Shown here: positions 27,668 to 36,812 of the stretch, in pieces | How the letters are laid out: each line of letters opens with the position of its first letter | Numbering within the stretch: position 1 is the first letter of the stretch | Assembly (NCBI GenBank): GCA_900541965.1 | Contig: UQLN01000023.1 | Location: forward strand, 4,202 to 68,201 | Direction: 5' to 3' | Source: an uncultured Parabacteroides sp. | GTDB lineage: Bacteria; Bacteroidota; Bacteroidia; Bacteroidales; Tannerellaceae | DNA length: 64,000 nt | The notes under the pieces: generated by a model | Told to the model about the DNA's origin: nothing | The model's input: the letters and a program-made list of their open reading frames with translations, nothing else | The model's database searches: none | Program-made: the position numbers and the translations under genes

Positions 27668-28702
27668 ATGACAACACTTAAAGAACAAAATCAATTAAAC
27701 GCCTATACTTTAACGGGCATCTTTACATTAGCATTACGACTTGTTGTTGGTTGGACTTATTTTTCCGCATTCTTGCGGAGACTTGTTCTCGAAAACAAAT
27801 TGATACCGGATACTGCCGGTTACATAGGAGAAAAGTTCAATCACTTTCTTCCCAATTCAATCGGTATCCGTCCGCTTATTGAATATCTGGTTTCAACGCC
27901 GGACGTATTATGGTGGGCAATGGTTGTTTTCACTCTTATTGAAGGTATCGTCGGTTTGCTTTTTATATTAGGCTTCTTCACCCGCTTAATGAGTCTCGGG
28001 GTTTTAGGACTGGCTACGGGTATCCTGTTAGGTTCGGGATGGCTGGGCACGACATGCCTCGACGAATGGCAAATCGGAATTTTGGGTATTGCGGCAGGAT
28101 TTACGATTTTCCTTTCTGGAGGAGGTAAATACTCGCTCGATTATGTATTTGAGAAAAAGTATGCTCTGAACCGGAAAATAAAATGGTTAAGTTGGTTCAC
28201 ATCCGGAACATTACCTGCCACTGTCCAACTAATAAGCCGGATAGCCGTAGCAGGAGCCGTTGTGATTTCATTATTGACTTTATACACGAATCAGGAATTT
28301 CATAATGGTGTATGGGGACCTCTTCATAACAAATCGGTGAAACCCAAAATTGAAATCTCCAATGCTCAGTTGAATAACCAGACATTGTCTTTCGATGTAT
28401 TCAGGGTCGAAGGTGCCGATGTTTACGGTTCATTCCTTATCGGTATCACACTAAAAGACTCTTCCGGCAAAACTATCCTTGAAAAGAATGCGGAAGAACT
28501 GGCAAATTTCCCTGTACAGGATATTCATAATTATTACATTGCAAAAGTCGCTCCCGGCAAGCACAGCTTAATAATACCTTTGGGAAGCAAAGCTACGCTT
28601 ACATTAAATGATGCGGTTATAGCTAATCTGCCAAAAGGCAAGTATGAAGTCGTGCTAACCGATATCAGCGGATTGACCTGGAATAAGGAAATCGATTATT
28701 GA
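27668..28702 (+). CDS. Fused DoxD/DoxA-like membrane protein (thiosulfate:quinone oxidoreductase type)
   Basis: A 344-residue protein. Residues 1 to about 160 form a DoxX/DoxD-like four-helix membrane domain (ALRLVVGWTYFSAFLRRL, VFTLIEGIVGLLFILGFFTRLMSL). A further helix at about 188-203 and a soluble DoxA-like beta domain follow (SFDVFRVEGADVYGSFLIGITL, GKYEVVLTDISGLTW). In archaeal TQO the two parts are separate subunits that oxidise thiosulfate using quinone. Fused forms are common in Bacteroidales, where the substrate is unproven. A strong bidirectional hairpin follows at 28720-28760. Confidence 0.85.
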   Translation: MTTLKEQNQLNAYTLTGIFTLALRLVVGWTYFSAFLRRLVLENKLIPDTAGYIGEKFNHFLPNSIGIRPLIEYLVSTPDVLWWAMVVFTLIEGIVGLLFILGFFTRLMSLGVLGLATGILLGSGWLGTTCLDEWQIGILGIAAGFTIFLSGGGKYSLDYVFEKKYALNRKIKWLSWFTSGTLPATVQLISRIAVAGAVVISLLTLYTNQEFHNGVWGPLHNKSVKPKIEISNAQLNNQTLSFDVFRVEGADVYGSFLIGITLKDSSGKTILEKNAEELANFPVQDIHNYYIAKVAPGKHSLIIPLGSKATLTLNDAVIANLPKGKYEVVLTDISGLTWNKEIDY

Positions 28703-28719
28703 GATTGATTATTATAAAC

Positions 28720-28760
28720 AAATAAGTCCCTGCTCGCGTAATATGAGCAGGGACTTATTT
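28720..28760. terminator. Bidirectional terminator, 16-bp perfect stem
   Basis: The arms AAATAAGTCCCTGCTC (28720-28735) and GAGCAGGGACTTATTT (28745-28760) are exact complements, between the convergent DoxD/DoxA and GH172 genes. Confidence 0.85.
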
Positions 28761-28801
28761 ATTAAATACGGCTATTCATAACTAACAGCCCATTTGTATG
28801 T

Positions 28802-29980
28802 CTACCATCTTGGTATTTCCAAATCATCTTTACAGGGCAATGCAGGGAATTTTGCATGTGGCTCCGTCTGATACCAGAACGATGTAGACGAAATATCCGA
28901 TTTCTGATTATTATACCGTCCGTCATGACGCCATCCTAAATCCTGAATCGTCACTTTCAAATCTTTATCAAAGCGAACCGGGTCCAACACATGCCAGCGG
29001 TACAAACCAAAAGCCGTGACTGCCCGATACAAACCATCCGGACGGATTACCTGGTGCATACCTGCATACGGAGTAGTGAACTCCTGATACTGGTGAGTCT
29101 TCTGGTTTTCAAAATTATAAGAACCGCAGAAATAATCTTCCGTTCCTGTACCACAGATTGTAGGATATTCTTTATCACCATCCATAAAGAATTTGATTTC
29201 ACCTTCACCCCACCAGCAATTGTCATTCACACGCCAAGCCAGATAAGTTCCCACATACTGTCCTTTTCCTTTAATACCGTCTACCAAGGTATGTTCCGAA
29301 CCGACTGTCGGATTTGAACGGCGGAATTGTGCATGGAAATATCCTTCATCCTCCGGTACATCTGTCAACGTATAGTTGATTTGATAATAAAGGCGCATCT
29401 CTTCATTCGTATTTATATTCTCTAACGTAATCCGTGCTTTCTTACGGAATGGCATTTTCCAATAGCAGTTAAACGCGCTTCCGGGGTTTACACATACGGC
29501 AAGAGATGAAAGTTGTGCATATTCATTGTAAGCACTGGCAAAGAAATCGCCGACAGGACATTCTACAGAAGGTTCTTTTTCGTCATCCCAATACATACGC
29601 AGGATAGAAAAACGCCAGTTTCCGGTTGGGGTCATCCAGATTTGCTGGATAGCGCCGGGTCCTTCTATTTCGGCTATCGTAATCGTTTCACCCGGTTTCA
29701 CAATAATGAATGGATTCACTTTCCAACCTTTTCCTAAATCTTTTGCAGCTCCCCAAGAGTTTGCTTTGTTGCGGACATCTTTATCCTTTACCGGATCGGC
29801 CATCCCCCCTTTTCCTTTTTCTCCCGTATAATTCTCCGGACTGATAGAACGGGTCTTCGCATTGGATAAACGGGAAAGCGTTCCCATATTCATATCCAGC
29901 CCGTTAAAAGGATAATTTTGCGCACTGGTCCAACTGCTTAAACAAAGAAAAGAAATTAATAAAACACTTAGTTTTTTCAT
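28802..29980 (-). CDS. GH172-family (DUF2961) secreted protein
   Basis: A 392-residue protein with a signal peptide ending SWTSAQ, then a DUF2961/GH172 domain: TGEKGKGG, EIEGPGAIQQIWMT, VGDFFASA, and FMDGDKEYPTICGTGTEDYFCGSYNF. Characterised GH172 enzymes cleave furanoside linkages (difructose anhydrides, arabinofuranosides) as trimers with jelly-roll folds. The GTGTEDYF segment is the family hallmark and carries the proposed catalytic acidic residue. It stands alone here, between a terminator and the efflux operon, so no substrate can be deduced from context. Confidence 0.88.
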   Translation of the reverse strand: MKKLSVLLISFLCLSSWTSAQNYPFNGLDMNMGTLSRLSNAKTRSISPENYTGEKGKGGMADPVKDKDVRNKANSWGAAKDLGKGWKVNPFIIVKPGETITIAEIEGPGAIQQIWMTPTGNWRFSILRMYWDDEKEPSVECPVGDFFASAYNEYAQLSSLAVCVNPGSAFNCYWKMPFRKKARITLENINTNEEMRLYYQINYTLTDVPEDEGYFHAQFRRSNPTVGSEHTLVDGIKGKGQYVGTYLAWRVNDNCWWGEGEIKFFMDGDKEYPTICGTGTEDYFCGSYNFENQKTHQYQEFTTPYAGMHQVIRPDGLYRAVTAFGLYRWHVLDPVRFDKDLKVTIQDLGWRHDGRYNNQKSDISSTSFWYQTEPHAKFPALPCKDDLEIPRW

Positions 29981-30057
29981 ATTACTACATTTTTAAAGAT
30001 AGATGTTACAAATATCATATTTTATACCATCTTTTCCTATAAAATGGAGTCTTTTTG

Positions 30058-30076
30058 CAAAACATATATGTTTTGA
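30058..30076. repeat. Single AAAACATATATGTTTT palindrome
   Basis: CAAAACATATATGTTTTG upstream of the GH172 gene is a perfect palindrome identical to the first unit of the array in repeat copy A. Confidence 0.75.
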
Positions 30077-30109
30077 AGATAAAAAACAAAAACTGTATGG
30101 AAGCAATAA

Positions 30110-30146
30110 AAAAGACGAATGATGTTAAATCCACCATTCGTCTTTT
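30110..30146 (-). terminator. Terminator of the RND efflux operon
   Basis: The perfect 12-bp arms AAAAGACGAATG and CATTCGTCTTTT lie 28 bases after the outer-membrane factor stop codon. A T-rich tract follows on the minus strand. Confidence 0.8.
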
Positions 30147-30174
30147 CTACAGATTCAGAAATATATAATATCTT

Positions 30175-31455
30175 TTATTTCATGTACCGCAATCCAACCA
30201 CTTTATTATACTGGGCCATTGATGCCTTTTGTTGATACCAGGTTTGTATCAGGCTACTGTAAGACTGTATCCATGATAACTGGGCTGACAGAACATCCAG
30301 AATAGGCAGTTTACCTTCGTTGTAGCTGAATGTATTCAGTTCGAGGTTTTCTTCTGCTATCTTGCAAGCCTCTTCGGCCACATTGATCTGCTTGGTATTC
30401 TCTGTAAGGCTTGTCCAGGCATTGGCAACTTCCTTTGAAATCTGGTCGCGCGTATCATCCAATGCATATTCCTTACTGCGAAGAAGGGCTTTTTGGGAAT
30501 TGACTTCCTTGAAACGAGCTCCCCAATGGAACAAGGGTATTTTCAGGGAAGCGAAGACAGCCGGAGTCCATAATTGGTCGGAGCCTTTCATGTTCAACAT
30601 AGGCGTACCCCATGAGCCTTGGAAACCTACAGCCAGAGAAGGATTGTATTTCGCCTTGGAAAGGTTTATCTGGCGTTTCTGGTATTCAATATTCAACTGG
30701 GAAATCATGAAATCCGGACGGTTTTGTACTGCAGCCTCTTCCCCAATGCGGGCTGGCAGAGGTTGTACCTTTGTAATGTTTTCAGAAAGTTCAACCGGAG
30801 TCATAGGAGGAATTCCCATCAAGACATTCAGGTTTTGCAGAGCAATCTGATAGTCTTTGTAGGCTGAACTCTTATTCAGTTCCGCTTCTTTTAAGCGGGA
30901 TTCCACCTGCAACAGGTCGGTCTTACTGATCTGCCCGTCATTGAAACGGATAGTCAGGACATCGGCAAGTTGCTTTACAATATCTACATATTGGCACATC
31001 ACATCGTACATGCCTTTACGGGCTGCGGCAGACCAGTAATTCATATCTGCTGCGTAGATTATATTATCGGTAGTCAGCTCTTCCGCCTTATTGGCTATCT
31101 GTCCCTGTATCTGGGCGGCTTTATAGTTATTATAAATCTGTCCGCCGGCATAGATAGGCTGATTCAATGTGGCTCCCAGGCTATAGGTATTATGATCCAT
31201 TTCATAGCCCGGCATCAATTCATACTTATTAATACGGTACTGGTAACTGCCGGAAAAGTCGATAGCCGGGAAGAAAGCGGTCTTTGCAGCCTTAATAGCT
31301 TCCTGCATGGCAACACGTTCTTCCGCACTCTGTTTTATCTGGCGGCTATATTCAAGTACCTTTTGTTTGTAGTCGGCAGCCGTAAGGGGTCCTTCCTGCG
31401 CATTCGCAGAAAGGGCACCAAACAACATACAACCTATAATGATTTTATTTCTCAT
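30175..31455 (-). CDS. TolC/OprM-family outer-membrane efflux protein
   Basis: A 426-residue outer-membrane factor with a signal peptide ending ALSANAQ. Two repeated coiled-coil/beta segments typical of TolC are visible: ALGATLNQPIYAGGQIYNNYKAAQ, and its internal repeat VFASLKIPLFHWGARFKEVNSQKA. It forms the exit duct of a tripartite pump. It is the last gene of the operon, two bases after the RND transporter stop codon, and is followed by a terminator. Confidence 0.92.
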   Translation of the reverse strand: MRNKIIIGCMLFGALSANAQEGPLTAADYKQKVLEYSRQIKQSAEERVAMQEAIKAAKTAFFPAIDFSGSYQYRINKYELMPGYEMDHNTYSLGATLNQPIYAGGQIYNNYKAAQIQGQIANKAEELTTDNIIYAADMNYWSAAARKGMYDVMCQYVDIVKQLADVLTIRFNDGQISKTDLLQVESRLKEAELNKSSAYKDYQIALQNLNVLMGIPPMTPVELSENITKVQPLPARIGEEAAVQNRPDFMISQLNIEYQKRQINLSKAKYNPSLAVGFQGSWGTPMLNMKGSDQLWTPAVFASLKIPLFHWGARFKEVNSQKALLRSKEYALDDTRDQISKEVANAWTSLTENTKQINVAEEACKIAEENLELNTFSYNEGKLPILDVLSAQLSWIQSYSSLIQTWYQQKASMAQYNKVVGLRYMK

Positions 31456-31456
31456 A

Positions 31457-34400
31457 TTATTCGGATTTAATCTTAAAGAATATACAATAAGTAACCGGAA
31501 GAACGAAAATGGTCAGAATAGTGGAAACCAGCAAGCCTCCCATAATCGTGGCTGCCATACCGGCAAACATCGCATCTCCCAACAACGGCAACATACCAAG
31601 AATTGTAGTTCCGGACGCCATCGTAACCGGTACGATACGTGTCTTTGTCGCTTCAATAACAGCAGCTATCGGAGCAAGACCGCTATCCATCTGCAAACCG
31701 ATTTCATCCACCAGCACAATCGCATTCTTGATATTCATACCGATCAGACCTAACAGGCCTAACATGGCAAAGAAGTCGAGAGACTTGCCGAATACCAACA
31801 ATCCGAGTACCACACCGATAAATATCAACGGAAGCATTGCCATAATCAACACCGGTTTCCGGTAATATTTCGGGAAGAGGAATAACAAGGTGACATAAAT
31901 CAAACCGAACATAAGAGGGATGTTGGCTGCAATTGCACTGTTACCTTTATCCTGTTCGGACTGCTCACCAAAATATTTCAACTTGTATCCTTCCGGTACA
32001 TCCACCTGATTCTGAACATCAGTCCATAAAGTACTGAAGGCAGCCATCGTGTTGGCTCCACGCTTCGGTTCACACTGCATCATCATATAACGCTGGCGGT
32101 TGAAACGCTTTATCACGCTATATTCATAACCCAGAGAGAAATCGTCGATTACCTGTTCCACTTTCACAGAACGTCCCTTTGCACTATAAACAGGCAAGGT
32201 CTTAATATCGTTCAGATTGATGGAATCCTTATCGGCATCCTTCATCAAAATAGGCATAAAGACGTCACCTTCACGGTATTCACCCAAAGGAACACCATTT
32301 GTAGCAGAGCGGAGGGAATAAGCAACCTGCTGGCGGGTAATACCTAAGCGTAAACCTTTTTCCTGTGAATATAAAGGTTTCCATACCGGAACCTTATTTC
32401 CCCAGCTTCCACGCACCTCCATCACATTTTCATAATCACGGGCTATTTGCTTTGCTTTTTCGGTAAGTATCGCCAATGTATCTATATTATCACCAACAAA
32501 TCCTATTTCTATTGCTGCATCAGGTACAGGAGACAGAGCGAACAAAGCCGAACGGGTTAATATATCCGGATAGTTTGCCACCATGTAATTATAGAATTTC
32601 TCCTCTTCTGCCTTTGCATCTTCCGCATTGACTGTCTCGATCAGGACATTTGCAAAGTTCGGCTTCGGTCCAACGGATGAACTTGCCAGATAATAACGGA
32701 CAGGAGATCCTCCCAAAGTGAATGAGAAAGATTTGATATTCTTATTTGATTTCAGATAATCTTCTTCAATCTTTACAACATTCCGTTCCACATCATCTAT
32801 ACCGTATCCTTCCGGGAATATCAGGTCGGCACGGAAATAAGGCTTGTTCATAATCGGGAAGAAACTCTGTGGCATGATACCCATAATAAACAAGGATAAG
32901 AATAATGTAGCCACAACAGACATAAGCGTTACATACCTGCGCTTAATCAAACGCGCCAGTACACTTTCAAACCTATGATAAAGTTTCGTATCATACGGGT
33001 CTTTCGATTCGCCCGGTTTTGCTTCTTTCAGAATGAAATTACCAAATGTGGTAGTCTGGGTTAATGCCAATATCCAGCTTAATCCCAAAGATACAGCAAG
33101 CACGATAAACAGAGGTTTCACAATCTCCGCTACAGATGCCGGTGCCAGATACATAGGCAGGAATGAACATACGGCGATAAATGTCGCCCCCAGCAAAGCC
33201 CATTGAGGCTTGATTGCCCCCTCTATCAAAGCCTGATAACGGGGTAACCCGCGCTTGATTCCCACCTGGGCATTATCAGTCACCACAATCGCATTATCTA
33301 CCAACATACCCATTGCAATAATGAAGGCTGCCAGAGAAGTTCGGTTCAATCCGACTCCCCAGATTAGCATAATGAGCAACGTACCACCCACCGAGAACAA
33401 CAGGGAACTACCAACCAGCATACCGGCACGTGATCCCATCACCAGGAAGATAATAACAATTACAATCAATAGAGACTCTATCAGGTTCAGGATAAATCCG
33501 TTGTTGGCTTCATCCGCAATCTGGTTTTCCGGATAGATGGTTTTCAAATCCATGCCAACCGGGAAGAGTTGTTCCATCTCTTTCAGATGGTCGGCAACAG
33601 CATTACCTACAGCAACTACGTCATCTTTAGCCCCCGTAGCGACACCGATGCCGATAGCCCGTTTCCCATCCACACGCATCAGGTTAGACGGAGGATCCAT
33701 ATAGCCTCTTTCTATGGTTGCAATATCTCCCAAACGAACTTCACCGCCACTCTTTGTAACGATTAGCTGGTCGCGGATATCATCGATACTTTTATAGGTT
33801 CCTTCAGCATTTATTCTTAATTGGTATGTTCCGGTCATTAATTCCCCGGTATTTACCAATAGGTTCTGTGTTTGCAATACCTGCTGAATAGCATTCGGGT
33901 CTACCCCCAGATTAGCCAGTTTAGGTACTGAAATAAAGACATTGACCACCTGGGTTTGTTCTCCGAAGAGATAAACTTTCTGTACACCTGGCACAGGAGA
34001 CAGCTCTGTCTTAATCTTCTGTGCCCAATCGCGCATATCATCGTAAGTGAAACCTTCATCGGCTGTCAGGGCGTAATAAATACCAAACACGTCACCGAAG
34101 TCGTCGCTCACATTAATAGCAGAAGCTCCGCTCGGGAGGCGGGGTTGTATATTGGCCACCTTACGACGAAGTTCATCCCACTTAACCGGCATATAATCCG
34201 GTGCCAGAGTCGGTTGCAACTCGATTGATATCTTAGACATACCGAAATACGATTCCGACTTGATCTGATAAACATCAGACATGGATTGTATTTCGCGTTC
34301 AATCGGTTCCGTAATCAGTTTCTCTACCTCCAAAGGAGTTGCTCCCGGGTACTGCGTAACCAATACTGCCTGTTTGATTACAAAGGGAGAGTCTTCCTTT

Positions 34401-34501
34401 TTAGGCAATTTGAAGAAAGAATATATACCTCCTATCAGCAGCACTGCGAGGAAGAAATATATCACCTTCTTATTCTCCAAGGAATATTTTGGAATATTCA
34501 T
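31457..34501 (-). CDS. RND-family efflux transporter, AcrB-type
   Basis: A 1014-residue inner-membrane RND pump. The N-terminal helix is preceded by MNIPKYSLENKK. The periplasmic porter domains follow (QYPGATPLEVEKLITEPIE), then a six-helix block with the proton-relay region GMLVDNAIVVTDNA (motif A of RND pumps). The second half repeats this with MNIKNAIVLVDEIG. Size and motifs fit the HAE-1 multidrug group rather than heavy-metal exporters, since methionine-cluster motifs are absent. Substrate is unknown. It is followed immediately by the outer-membrane factor gene and preceded, 11 bases upstream, by the adaptor. Confidence 0.93.
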   Translation of the reverse strand: MNIPKYSLENKKVIYFFLAVLLIGGIYSFFKLPKKEDSPFVIKQAVLVTQYPGATPLEVEKLITEPIEREIQSMSDVYQIKSESYFGMSKISIELQPTLAPDYMPVKWDELRRKVANIQPRLPSGASAINVSDDFGDVFGIYYALTADEGFTYDDMRDWAQKIKTELSPVPGVQKVYLFGEQTQVVNVFISVPKLANLGVDPNAIQQVLQTQNLLVNTGELMTGTYQLRINAEGTYKSIDDIRDQLIVTKSGGEVRLGDIATIERGYMDPPSNLMRVDGKRAIGIGVATGAKDDVVAVGNAVADHLKEMEQLFPVGMDLKTIYPENQIADEANNGFILNLIESLLIVIVIIFLVMGSRAGMLVGSSLLFSVGGTLLIMLIWGVGLNRTSLAAFIIAMGMLVDNAIVVTDNAQVGIKRGLPRYQALIEGAIKPQWALLGATFIAVCSFLPMYLAPASVAEIVKPLFIVLAVSLGLSWILALTQTTTFGNFILKEAKPGESKDPYDTKLYHRFESVLARLIKRRYVTLMSVVATLFLSLFIMGIMPQSFFPIMNKPYFRADLIFPEGYGIDDVERNVVKIEEDYLKSNKNIKSFSFTLGGSPVRYYLASSSVGPKPNFANVLIETVNAEDAKAEEEKFYNYMVANYPDILTRSALFALSPVPDAAIEIGFVGDNIDTLAILTEKAKQIARDYENVMEVRGSWGNKVPVWKPLYSQEKGLRLGITRQQVAYSLRSATNGVPLGEYREGDVFMPILMKDADKDSINLNDIKTLPVYSAKGRSVKVEQVIDDFSLGYEYSVIKRFNRQRYMMMQCEPKRGANTMAAFSTLWTDVQNQVDVPEGYKLKYFGEQSEQDKGNSAIAANIPLMFGLIYVTLLFLFPKYYRKPVLIMAMLPLIFIGVVLGLLVFGKSLDFFAMLGLLGLIGMNIKNAIVLVDEIGLQMDSGLAPIAAVIEATKTRIVPVTMASGTTILGMLPLLGDAMFAGMAATIMGGLLVSTILTIFVLPVTYCIFFKIKSE

Positions 34502-34512
34502 TACTTATCGGC

Positions 34513-35574
34513 TTAATCGGTTAATACTTTTACTTGCTGACCGTCTTCCATGCGGGTAGCTCCGGCAGAAACGACCAGATCACCCACTTGCACACCGCTG
34601 GTAATTACCACACTGTTTTTACCAAGCAATTCATCCACCGCAACCTGACGACGTTCCACCTTCTGTGTCTGTTTATTATATACGAATACATATTTTACAT
34701 TGTCCGTATCACTGGCTACAATCGCTGAAATCGGGGCTAATACAGCACCTTCATTAAAACTTTTCGTTTCTATGTTCAAATAGATACGACAAGAGAAACC
34801 GACTGCCACTTTGTATTTATTCAAGTTAAACTCAGGATCGTCTATATACAAGAATACAGGAACACCCGAACCATCAGGAGAAGCTTCTACATAATCCTTT
34901 ACTTTAGCTTTGAATTTCTTTCCTTTATAGGTATCAAACTCTATATAAATGGAATAAGGAGAGTTAAAATAAGTAAGGTTTGTTTCAGGCATTGTAAACT
35001 GTACCTGCAGTTTATTCGGGTTTATCAAACATACGATACCTTGGCCAGCCTGTACTTTCTGATAGTTTTCCACATATTTCTTTTGAATGAAACCATCAAA
35101 CGGAGCACGCAGTTTAGTTTGTTCCAATTGGTTCTGGGCATATTCAAATGCTGCCTTTGCATTGGAAAAAGAGGCTTCGGTCGATTCATATTCCTGTTTG
35201 GAAATAGCCTGCTTGGATAAAAGCTTCGTCGCACGTTGCAAAGCGGCATCCGCCGACTGGTAAGACGCTTTCTTTGCCTCATACTCCCATTTAAAATCCT
35301 GGGGATCTATTTCTGCCACCACTTGTCCTGTACGAACTTTTTGTCCTTCGTCTACCAACAGTGAAATCAGAGGTCCGGACATCTTAAATGCCAGGTCACT
35401 GAACTGGTCCGGCGATACTACGCCGCTAAACGACTTTTCCACAACATTCAAAGCAGTGACTTCTGCCAACTTTACCGGACGGGGACCTTGTTCCTTCACC
35501 GGTGGCTGACCACAAGAAACCAATGCTGCCAACACAAAAACGGGGATTAATTTACCACTCATGATAACTTGCAT
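34513..35574 (-). CDS. RND periplasmic adaptor (HlyD/AcrA-type lipoprotein)
   Basis: A membrane-fusion protein of up to 353 residues. It starts at 35574 or at ATG 35562, and both give a lipoprotein signal with LAALVSCG. The lipoyl half-motifs GQVVAEIDPQDF and LRAPFDGFIQKKYV flank a coiled-coil hairpin (about 80-145). Beta-barrel and membrane-proximal domains follow, with the C-terminal VVITSGVQVGDLVVSAG. It links the RND pump to the outer-membrane duct and is the first gene of the operon. A TATTTTTG element (plus-strand 35604-35611) lies 30 bases upstream. No TetR or MarR regulator is adjacent. Confidence 0.92.
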   Translation of the reverse strand: MQVIMSGKLIPVFVLAALVSCGQPPVKEQGPRPVKLAEVTALNVVEKSFSGVVSPDQFSDLAFKMSGPLISLLVDEGQKVRTGQVVAEIDPQDFKWEYEAKKASYQSADAALQRATKLLSKQAISKQEYESTEASFSNAKAAFEYAQNQLEQTKLRAPFDGFIQKKYVENYQKVQAGQGIVCLINPNKLQVQFTMPETNLTYFNSPYSIYIEFDTYKGKKFKAKVKDYVEASPDGSGVPVFLYIDDPEFNLNKYKVAVGFSCRIYLNIETKSFNEGAVLAPISAIVASDTDNVKYVFVYNKQTQKVERRQVAVDELLGKNSVVITSGVQVGDLVVSAGATRMEDGQQVKVLTD

Positions 35575-35708
35575 TTAGTTATTTAATTATTATTGTTTGT
35601 TTGCAAAAATATAATATAGTTCTATTAGGAATACAACATTTTTTAAAAAACTATTGTTCGAGTCTGTTTTATTTCTTTCAATTCGCAAAATAATCCGGAC
35701 AACACAGT

Positions 35709-36707
35709 TCAAAAAGACCAGGCATTTAAGTCTACCGTGGCTTCCATCTCCTTTTCCAGTTCGGAAGGTAAAGAGGGAAAAAAGTTTATACCTGTCACCT
35801 TCTCTACACTATCGATAGGTATAACCATCTTCTTCAAAGAGGTATTTTTATAATCTTTGTTATCAAAGAGAAATCCCGCACCCTTATATTTTCCATTGGA
35901 ATAATAACAAAGAACTTTATAAAAAGATTTGGGTATCCCTACCCTGTTTTTCCCCAGACGTTTCATATCATCGGAGATAACCGGACCAGTCACAATCCAC
36001 AAAGGGCTATAGTCTATTGCCCACAAACGGCTTTGTTCTTCCAAATCTTTCCAGATACCGCGGTTTAACCCTGGACTCTGAGGACAGATATTGCTGAAAT
36101 AAAAAGACTCGCGCATCGCTTTTGCCGACCATTTCATATCGCCGGCAGGTGCCAGATGACCGCGATCATAGCCCGTACGGGTATAATCTTCATTCGTTGC
36201 AGTCGCCCCTTTTACCATCGGATCCGGTACGAATTTATTTGAACGTGCGTTCTTTTTACTTTTAGCCTCTTGTGCCGTCAGTTCATAAGCGACCCAGTTT
36301 GCAATGCAATAATCCGAATTATAAGATACGGTGTAGCCCTCATGCTTAATAACCTGCTCCTTACGTTTCACCGTCAATTCAGGTATCTCTGCATTAGCCG
36401 GAACCTTAAATGTTTTTGTCGTACCTGAAACGGGAGATTTGGATTGCACTACTTTCTTTTCAGAAGTCTTTGGAGCCACTTTGGTACGTTCTGCTTTCTG
36501 CACCGTTTGCTCTTTCTTTTCCTTCTGAACATGCTCCCCGGATTGCTTACCTGCAACCGGATAAAAATAATTATATATAAACAGTAGTCCTATAAAACAT
36601 AAAACCACGAAAAAGGCCCCAATAAATATCTTCTTTACTGTCGAGAGAAAAGAGGATGAATTCTTAGTCCTTTTTCGTGATTTACCCCTACCTTTTCTTT
36701 TTGCCAT
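35709..36707 (-). CDS. Membrane-anchored DNA/RNA non-specific endonuclease (NUC1 family)
   Basis: The 332-residue protein begins with a strongly basic stretch (KRKGRGKSRKRTK) and one transmembrane helix at about 27-47. A Lys/Thr/Ser-rich linker (50-100) follows, then a beta-beta-alpha-metal nuclease domain. The catalytic DRGH motif is in GYDRGHLAPAGDMKW, with the metal-binding Asn in CPQSPGLNRGIW. The topology places the nuclease outside the cytoplasmic membrane, where it could digest environmental nucleic acid. A TACTTTTG promoter element (plus-strand 36731-36738) precedes it. Confidence 0.9.
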   Translation of the reverse strand: MAKRKGRGKSRKRTKNSSSFLSTVKKIFIGAFFVVLCFIGLLFIYNYFYPVAGKQSGEHVQKEKKEQTVQKAERTKVAPKTSEKKVVQSKSPVSGTTKTFKVPANAEIPELTVKRKEQVIKHEGYTVSYNSDYCIANWVAYELTAQEAKSKKNARSNKFVPDPMVKGATATNEDYTRTGYDRGHLAPAGDMKWSAKAMRESFYFSNICPQSPGLNRGIWKDLEEQSRLWAIDYSPLWIVTGPVISDDMKRLGKNRVGIPKSFYKVLCYYSNGKYKGAGFLFDNKDYKNTSLKKMVIPIDSVEKVTGINFFPSLPSELEKEMEATVDLNAWSF

Positions 36708-36812
36708 ATTTTAAACTAATTCCAATGGCGCAAAAGTAGGCATTGTTACTATTTTTTACAATATCCTAAAAGTTAATGTATTGGTTCGTATCGCTACAAA
36801 AGATGTTCTTTT

